In this document: piece by piece, positions 60,389 to 64,000 of the stretch
Layout of the letters: each line of letters starts with the position of its first letter
Numbering within the stretch: position 1 is the first letter of the stretch
Origin: Halobacillus mangrovi
GTDB taxonomy: Bacteria; Bacillota; Bacilli; Bacillales; Halobacillaceae
DNA: 64,000 bases
Assembly: GCF_002097535.1 (NCBI RefSeq)
Contig: NZ_CP020772.1
Span: forward strand, 2,852,001-2,916,000
Direction: 5' to 3'
Program-made: the position numbers and the translations under genes
Notes under the pieces: model-generated
Told to the model about the DNA's origin: nothing
The model's database searches: none
The model's input: the letters and a program-made list of their open reading frames with translations, nothing else

Positions 60389-61393
60389 TTAAACAGAATC
60401 TCGCACCATCAATTTCGGTTCAAAACGAAAGTCCGGACGATCATCCTTTATCTTCTTTTTGCTGATCTTATCGAGTAAAACTTCTGCTGCCATTTTCCCC
60501 ATTTTGAAAGTAGGCTGAGCGACTGTGGTTATCGCTGGTGTGTAGAAGCTTGCGAATGATACATCATCAATACCAATGACCGCGAGCTCTTCAGGGATGC
60601 GAATATGATTTTGTTTTACGTACTTTAATACTTCTATTAATACGAGATCGTTTCCAGCTACAATGGCTTCTGGTGGTGTATCGAGATTTAGCAGTTCGTT
60701 AAGCCTATCCTGAATTTCCGATGGCTCAGCACTCTTAACGTAATTTTCATTTAATTGTAACCCGTGCTTACGAATTGCTTCTTCGTATCCCTGAATACGT
60801 TCAAGCCTCGGTGTAATGTGATTAATGATTGACGTAGTGATTATACCGATCTTTTCATAACCTTTTTGCACTAGGTGGTCGACCGCTAACTGTGATGCCT
60901 TCTCGTTATCTAGCAGGACCGCTGATACCGGTATGTCTTGAACGGAACGGTCGAGAAAAACAACTGGATACTGATCATCAAGCATGCGCTGATAAAGTTC
61001 TCGGTTGTTACCCGTGGGAAAAATAATTAGTCCATCCACTTGCTTTGCCCGTAACATTTCAATATAATGTTTTTCTTTATCGGGATCATCGTCCGCATTA
61101 CAGATGATTGTGTGAAAATCAGATCCATTGCAAAAATCTTCTATCGCCCTTGTAACCTCTGTTGTGAAGGTGTGCAAGATATTGGCGACGATCACGCCGA
61201 TCGTTTTTGTAGATTTTTGTTTCAAGCTGCGGGCAACAATGTTCGGCTGGTAACCAAGTTCTTCAATCGCTGCCTTCACTTTTTCCTTTGTTTTTTCGCC
61301 CATATAGTCATATCGTTTATTTAAGTATTGAGATACTGTGCTCTTCGAAACATTCGCTTGAGCTGCAACATCTGCAATCGTCACTTTTCTCAT
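60389..61393 (-). CDS. LacI-family transcriptional regulator
   Basis: 334 residues from ATG 61393 (GGAGATTTG upstream; TTG 61399 is possible). Helix-turn-helix TIADVAAQANVSKSTVSQYL with hinge helix NIVARSLKQK, then a periplasmic-binding-type effector domain (about 60-334). It should repress the operon that follows (kdgK, hxlA, hxlB, eda, dctPQM) and be released by a sugar acid or phosphate. Two CG-centred palindromes lie 34-59 bp before its start, so it is probably autoregulated. Confidence 0.95.
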   Translation of the reverse strand: MRKVTIADVAAQANVSKSTVSQYLNKRYDYMGEKTKEKVKAAIEELGYQPNIVARSLKQKSTKTIGVIVANILHTFTTEVTRAIEDFCNGSDFHTIICNADDDPDKEKHYIEMLRAKQVDGLIIFPTGNNRELYQRMLDDQYPVVFLDRSVQDIPVSAVLLDNEKASQLAVDHLVQKGYEKIGIITTSIINHITPRLERIQGYEEAIRKHGLQLNENYVKSAEPSEIQDRLNELLNLDTPPEAIVAGNDLVLIEVLKYVKQNHIRIPEELAVIGIDDVSFASFYTPAITTVAQPTFKMGKMAAEVLLDKISKKKIKDDRPDFRFEPKLMVRDSV

Positions 61394-61426
61394 TTTCAAA
61401 TCTCCAATATTCTGAATTTCTTTTAA

Positions 61427-61452
61427 CTAAACCGATTTAGTAAATCGATTTA
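61427..61452. promoter_or_regulatory. Tandem LacI-type operators
   Basis: CTAAACCGATTTAG (61427-61440) and TAAATCGATTTA (61441-61452) are adjacent palindromes centred on CG, 13 bp apart centre to centre. The second is perfect and the first has one mismatch. CG-centred sites of this size are typical of LacI-family proteins. Confidence 0.7.
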
Positions 61453-61470
61453 GTAACAGTATAAATGTGA

Positions 61471-61484
61471 TGAAAGCGTTTTAC
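61471..61484. promoter_or_regulatory. cre-like catabolite repression site
   Basis: TGAAAGCGTTTTAC fits the cre consensus TGWAANCGNTNWCA except for its last two positions. CcpA control would suit a sugar-acid operon. Confidence 0.5.
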
Positions 61485-61544
61485 AACCCAAATTTTCAAA
61501 AAGTTTTAGTTTAGTTCTAATTATCTATATCATTTACTTTTTAA

Positions 61545-61578
61545 GTAAAAAACACCACCCTAGCTTAGGGTGGTGTTT
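61545..61578 (-). terminator. Terminator of the AHSA1-type gene
   Basis: A perfect 12-bp stem AACACCACCCTA/TAGGGTGGTGTT. TTTTTTACTT follows on the minus strand. Confidence 0.93.
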
Positions 61579-61583
61579 ACCTC

Positions 61584-62096
61584 TTACTTTCTTCTTTTTA
61601 TAGATTCGATGTATTCTTCTAATTGATCAAAAGCCCCATTAAATCCCTGTTTTAATTGATCCTGAGATTGTTCGAAAGCCTCCCTTTCTTCCTCTGTGAC
61701 ATAAATTGGCTCCCCTTTAAAATGAACAGTAGTCACGCCATCCTCCTCTGAAAAGGTAACCGTGTTTACCACTTCCATTGGCCAATAATCATGATACGGC
61801 CCACGGGTTAATTTGCCTTTCTCATTTAAGTAGGAATGCACGTAGGTCAGTTTTTCCGGTCCCTCTAACTCGCGATAGTTAAACTTCCCCCATACCGGAC
61901 GACCTTGGTTGTCGCTCTCTTTATATTGGTAGTCGCCTCCCTTTCGAGTGAGATCCTGCTCTTTCACTTCGACCGCGTCTTCTCTAGGGGCCCACCAGTG
62001 ATGCAGGTGTTCGGACTCTGTCCATGCTTCATACAGGATGTCTCTTGGGGCGTGAAACGTTCGTGTCATCGTGAATTTCTTAGGGTGATCGGACAT
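61584..62096 (-). CDS. SRPBCC (AHSA1) domain protein
   Basis: 170 residues. FTMTRTFHAPRDILYEAWTE and HLHHWWAPREDAVEVKEQDL open the domain, WGKFNYRELEGPEKLTYVHS and PMEVVNTVTFSEEDGVTTVH continue, and DQLKQGFNGAFDQLEEYIES is the C-terminal helix. These proteins bind small hydrophobic ligands in a helix-grip fold. The substrate is unknown. AAGGAGG precedes ATG. A relic of heptad repeats lies directly upstream. Confidence 0.9.
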   Translation of the reverse strand: MSDHPKKFTMTRTFHAPRDILYEAWTESEHLHHWWAPREDAVEVKEQDLTRKGGDYQYKESDNQGRPVWGKFNYRELEGPEKLTYVHSYLNEKGKLTRGPYHDYWPMEVVNTVTFSEEDGVTTVHFKGEPIYVTEEEREAFEQSQDQLKQGFNGAFDQLEEYIESIKRRK

Positions 62097-62127
62097 TAGA
62101 AATCCTCCTTGTAAATGAAGTCTATTT

Positions 62128-62290
62128 ATACCAAATCCACCTTACCATTCTCGTTGAACACCGTTTGGATGGGAGCTTGCACCATTTGAGATGATGTTTG
62201 CACCATACTCAGCGCGTCTTGCATCATTTTAGATGCACCTTACACTATTTCGGACGAGTTATGCACCCATTCCCTGTTCAACACCTTTTC
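62128..62290 (-). repeat. Degenerate 21-bp repeats coding heptads (relic)
   Basis: Five 21-bp units in a row begin GCACCATTT, GCACCATAC, GCATCATTT, ACACTATTT and GCACCCATT on the plus strand. On the minus strand they read as heptads, among them SKMMQDALSMVQTSSQMVQA, interrupted by a TAA at the second unit, and end in a stop near 62128. This looks like a fragment of a coiled-coil gene that has decayed, or a short open peptide of about 33 residues with AAGGTG before ATG 62230 or so. Confidence 0.6.
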
Positions 62291-62293
62291 ACA

Positions 62294-62326
62294 CAAAAAA
62301 CTGCCGCACCTTTAAGGTACGGCAGT
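62294..62326 (-). terminator. Terminator of the leucine-threonine lyase operon
   Basis: CTGCCG-ACCTT pairs with AAGGT-CGGCAG with one mismatch. TTTTTTGTG follows on the minus strand. Confidence 0.9.
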
Positions 62327-62333
62327 CTTCATG

Positions 62334-63293
62334 TTACGCGATCACCATTTTCTTCGAGTTGGCTAGCTTGCGGATCAAGGGAAGTTTGGATAGATCCATG
62401 TTCCCTCCACTCAAAATCACACCGCAACGCTGACTGTCAGAAGAAGCTTGCCCGCTAAGAAGACCGGCTAACGCTGTAGCGCCTGCTCCTTCAACGAGTG
62501 TCTTCTCTCTTTCCAATAACATCAGCATGGCTTTAGCGATTTCTTGCTCATCGACTGTGATGACTTGATCCACATACTTTTGGATGCAAGAAAAGGTGAG
62601 TTTCCCTTTTTCCTTCACAGCGATTCCATCAGCAATCGTAGCAACGGAAGTCAGCTTTTCAGGTCCTTTTTTATAAAGGGCATTGTAAGTGGACGGGGCT
62701 TTGGCGGATTGGACACCGATGACTCGGATATCTGGCTTCAGCTGTTTGGCTGCGAATGCCACTCCGCTGATTAGGCCGCCCCCACCGATTGGAACATATA
62801 AGGTATCGAGGTCCGGCTGCTGTTGAAGCATTTCAACAGCAATCGTTCCTTGGCCGGCCATGACGTCGTAATCGTCAAACGGGTGAAGGAAGGTTGCCCC
62901 TAAGCGTTCCTGCTCCTTCATGGCCGCCTGATAGGCTTCCTGAAAGGACTCGCCTGTGAGAACGACTCTTGCTCCATAGCCTTCTGTCGCTTCAACTTTT
63001 GCCCGTGGTGTTGCTTCCGGCATGAAGATTTTCGCTTGGATACCACGTTTTGTTGCAGCGAGAGCTACGCCCTGGGCGTGGTTGCCGGCAGAGGCAGCGA
63101 TAACTCCACGCCGAGCCTCTTCATCCGTTAAGCTTTCCACTTTGTAAGAAGCACCTCTCACTTTAAATGCTCCTGTTTTTTGCTGGTTTTCCATTTTCAA
63201 GTACACGTCTTGACCGGTTTGCTGATTGAGGGTCGCCGATGTTTCTAAAGGCGTCCGGTGAATCACCTCTTGTAATTTTTCATGTGCATCCAT
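62334..63293 (-). CDS. ilvA: Threonine ammonia-lyase, short form without ACT domain
   Basis: 319 residues. The PLP lysine is in NQQKTGAFKVRGASYKVESL (Lys about 44). The glycine loop for PLP phosphate is VPIGGGGLISGVAFAAKQL, and the AASAGNHAQGVA motif is typical. It deaminates threonine to 2-oxobutanoate for isoleucine. Biosynthetic IlvA has a C-terminal regulatory domain (about 420 residues or more). This one ends at the catalytic domain, so feedback by isoleucine is not expected. It lies 14 bp after leuD with a weak ribosome site, so it is read with the leucine operon. Confidence 0.9.
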   Translation of the reverse strand: MDAHEKLQEVIHRTPLETSATLNQQTGQDVYLKMENQQKTGAFKVRGASYKVESLTDEEARRGVIAASAGNHAQGVALAATKRGIQAKIFMPEATPRAKVEATEGYGARVVLTGESFQEAYQAAMKEQERLGATFLHPFDDYDVMAGQGTIAVEMLQQQPDLDTLYVPIGGGGLISGVAFAAKQLKPDIRVIGVQSAKAPSTYNALYKKGPEKLTSVATIADGIAVKEKGKLTFSCIQKYVDQVITVDEQEIAKAMLMLLEREKTLVEGAGATALAGLLSGQASSDSQRCGVILSGGNMDLSKLPLIRKLANSKKMVIA

Positions 63294-63307
63294 TACTTTT
63301 GCTAGCG

Positions 63308-63916
63308 TTAAGAAATCCCCAACGTCTTCACTCCCTTTGAATTTGTTTTTTCGAATTGATCGATTTGATCTTCATACGTTAACGTCACAGCAATTTCATC
63401 CCAGCCATTCAACAACATTTCTTTGTGATAAGGCTGGATATCGAAGGAAACGTCTTGTTCCCCGTCAGAGATAACTTGCTGTTCCAGGTCGACGCTTAGT
63501 TCGTATGGCTGATCGCTTGCTTTTTGAATCCATTGTTCCGTTACGGACTTTGGCAGCTGGATCGGCAGGATACCGTTCTTAAAGCAGTTGCTGTAAAAAA
63601 TATCAGCAAAACTCGGGGCAACTACGACGCGGAAGCCGTAATCCTGAATCGCCCACGGAGCATGCTCACGAGAAGACCCGCATCCGAAGTTTTCACCGCC
63701 TACAAGAATCGAGGCACCGTCATACATCGGATCATTCAGCGAAAAGTCTTCTCTTGGCGTCCCATCGTCATGGAAACGCCAGTTGTAGAAAAGGAATTGT
63801 CCAAATCCCTGTCGTTCAATTCGTTTCAAAAATTGCTTCGGAATAATTTGGTCTGTATCCACATTCGAGCGGTTAAGCGGATAGACGAGACCTTCATGCT
63901 TCTTCAATGGCTCCAT
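63308..63916 (-). CDS. leuD: 3-isopropylmalate dehydratase small subunit
   Basis: 202 residues. Typical LeuD start MEPLKKHEGLVYPLNRSNVD with TDQIIPKQFLKRI, and the aconitase small-subunit motif GGENFGCGSSREHAPWAI. ADIFYSNCFKNGILPIQLP follows. Pairs with LeuC to isomerise 2-isopropylmalate to 3-isopropylmalate in leucine synthesis. AGGAGG precedes ATG within the end of leuC. The C-terminal tail (about 180-202) is charged and extends slightly beyond typical lengths. Confidence 0.97.
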   Translation of the reverse strand: MEPLKKHEGLVYPLNRSNVDTDQIIPKQFLKRIERQGFGQFLFYNWRFHDDGTPREDFSLNDPMYDGASILVGGENFGCGSSREHAPWAIQDYGFRVVVAPSFADIFYSNCFKNGILPIQLPKSVTEQWIQKASDQPYELSVDLEQQVISDGEQDVSFDIQPYHKEMLLNGWDEIAVTLTYEDQIDQFEKTNSKGVKTLGIS

Positions 63917-63920
63917 GTCT

Positions 63921-64000
63921 TCACCCTCCTACAGCACTGGCGTATTTTCTGACATCGACGAACTTTCCTTCGAGCGCAGCGGCGGCTGCCATTTCAGGGC
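63921..64000 (-). CDS. leuC: 3-isopropylmalate dehydratase large subunit (3' end only)
   Basis: Only the last 26 codons are in the window: PEMAAAAALEGKFVDVRKYA followed by SAVGG and TGA at 63921-63923. This is the conserved C-terminus of LeuC. It confirms that an isopropylmalate dehydratase operon enters from the right. The leuD start is 4 bases from this stop. Confidence 0.95.
   Translation of the reverse strand, partial: PEMAAAAALEGKFVDVRKYASAVGG

Noticed and set aside
1..64000. CRISPR array, tRNA or rRNA genes
   Set aside because: No regularly spaced repeats other than coding ones, and no tRNA-like cloverleaf or rRNA string seen on reading both strands.

Overview
The window looks like chromosome from a spore-forming, probably salt-tolerant member of the Bacillaceae; a Halobacillus-like organism is the best guess. 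The reasons are AGGAGG-type ribosome sites throughout, many TTG and GTG starts, an SspH spore protein, an RsbR-type stress protein, a UvsE endonuclease, LacI-family regulation with a cre-like site, SLH-domain surface protein, Fur boxes and acidic secreted proteins. There are no rRNA or tRNA genes, no CRISPR array, no intact transposon and no phage module. The species call is inference.

Layout. 1-7.9 kb: unlinked small enzymes and membrane proteins (DUF4256, VOC, L,D-transpeptidase, Gfo/Idh, CBO0543-like, histidine phosphatase, DMT exporter, DUF4260, and a methyltransferase translationally coupled to a 55-codon gene). 8.1-8.7 kb: no protein gene, but a promoter with a perfect Rex/Fnr-type palindrome upstream, a roughly 450-nt transcript whose ends form a 25-bp helix, and a strong terminator. 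I cannot assign this RNA to a known family, and it is the most interesting item here. 9.1-20.8 kb: cell-surface and resistance genes (decayed tandem DUF1259 gene, SLH protein, lipoproteins, lamin-tail/phospholipase D protein, second L,D-transpeptidase, LysR-SDR opposite an unusual SMR pair, USP) and a decayed acetyltransferase. 20.9-34.1 kb: FAD enzyme, sspH, secreted M14 peptidase, two YjzC-like genes around a KGG-repeat stress protein and a double-length secreted cyanophycinase, a DUF3967 regulator, uvsE, an Nramp transporter, small membrane proteins and a decayed P-loop kinase. 34.3-37.3 kb: gndA and a secreted alkaline phosphatase.

37.5-47.6 kb holds two interleaved systems on the minus strand. 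One is a surface-glycan set: UDP-glucose dehydrogenase, UDP-glucuronate 4-epimerase, GT2, a GT39-like membrane transferase, an LPG-synthase-type membrane protein and a membrane phosphodiesterase. These could make UDP-galacturonate and pass it by a lipid-linked route to the wall. The other is an iron-uptake set: FTR1 permease, a secreted membrane-anchored partner and a separate lipoprotein, with near-perfect Fur boxes before both transcription units.

47.8-54.6 kb carries assorted enzymes and regulators, including an HxlR regulator opposite a VOC gene and an orphan RsbR-type protein. 54.6-61.4 kb is one catabolic operon: LacI regulator, KDG kinase, HxlA-like and HxlB-like proteins, KDPG aldolase and a TRAP transporter. 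Two CG-centred operators and a cre-like site lie before it. The window closes with the 3' end of a leucine operon (leuC end, leuD, short threonine ammonia-lyase), an AHSA1-type protein, and a relic of 21-bp repeats coding heptads. At least three genes are broken by frameshifts, either real decay or local sequence error.
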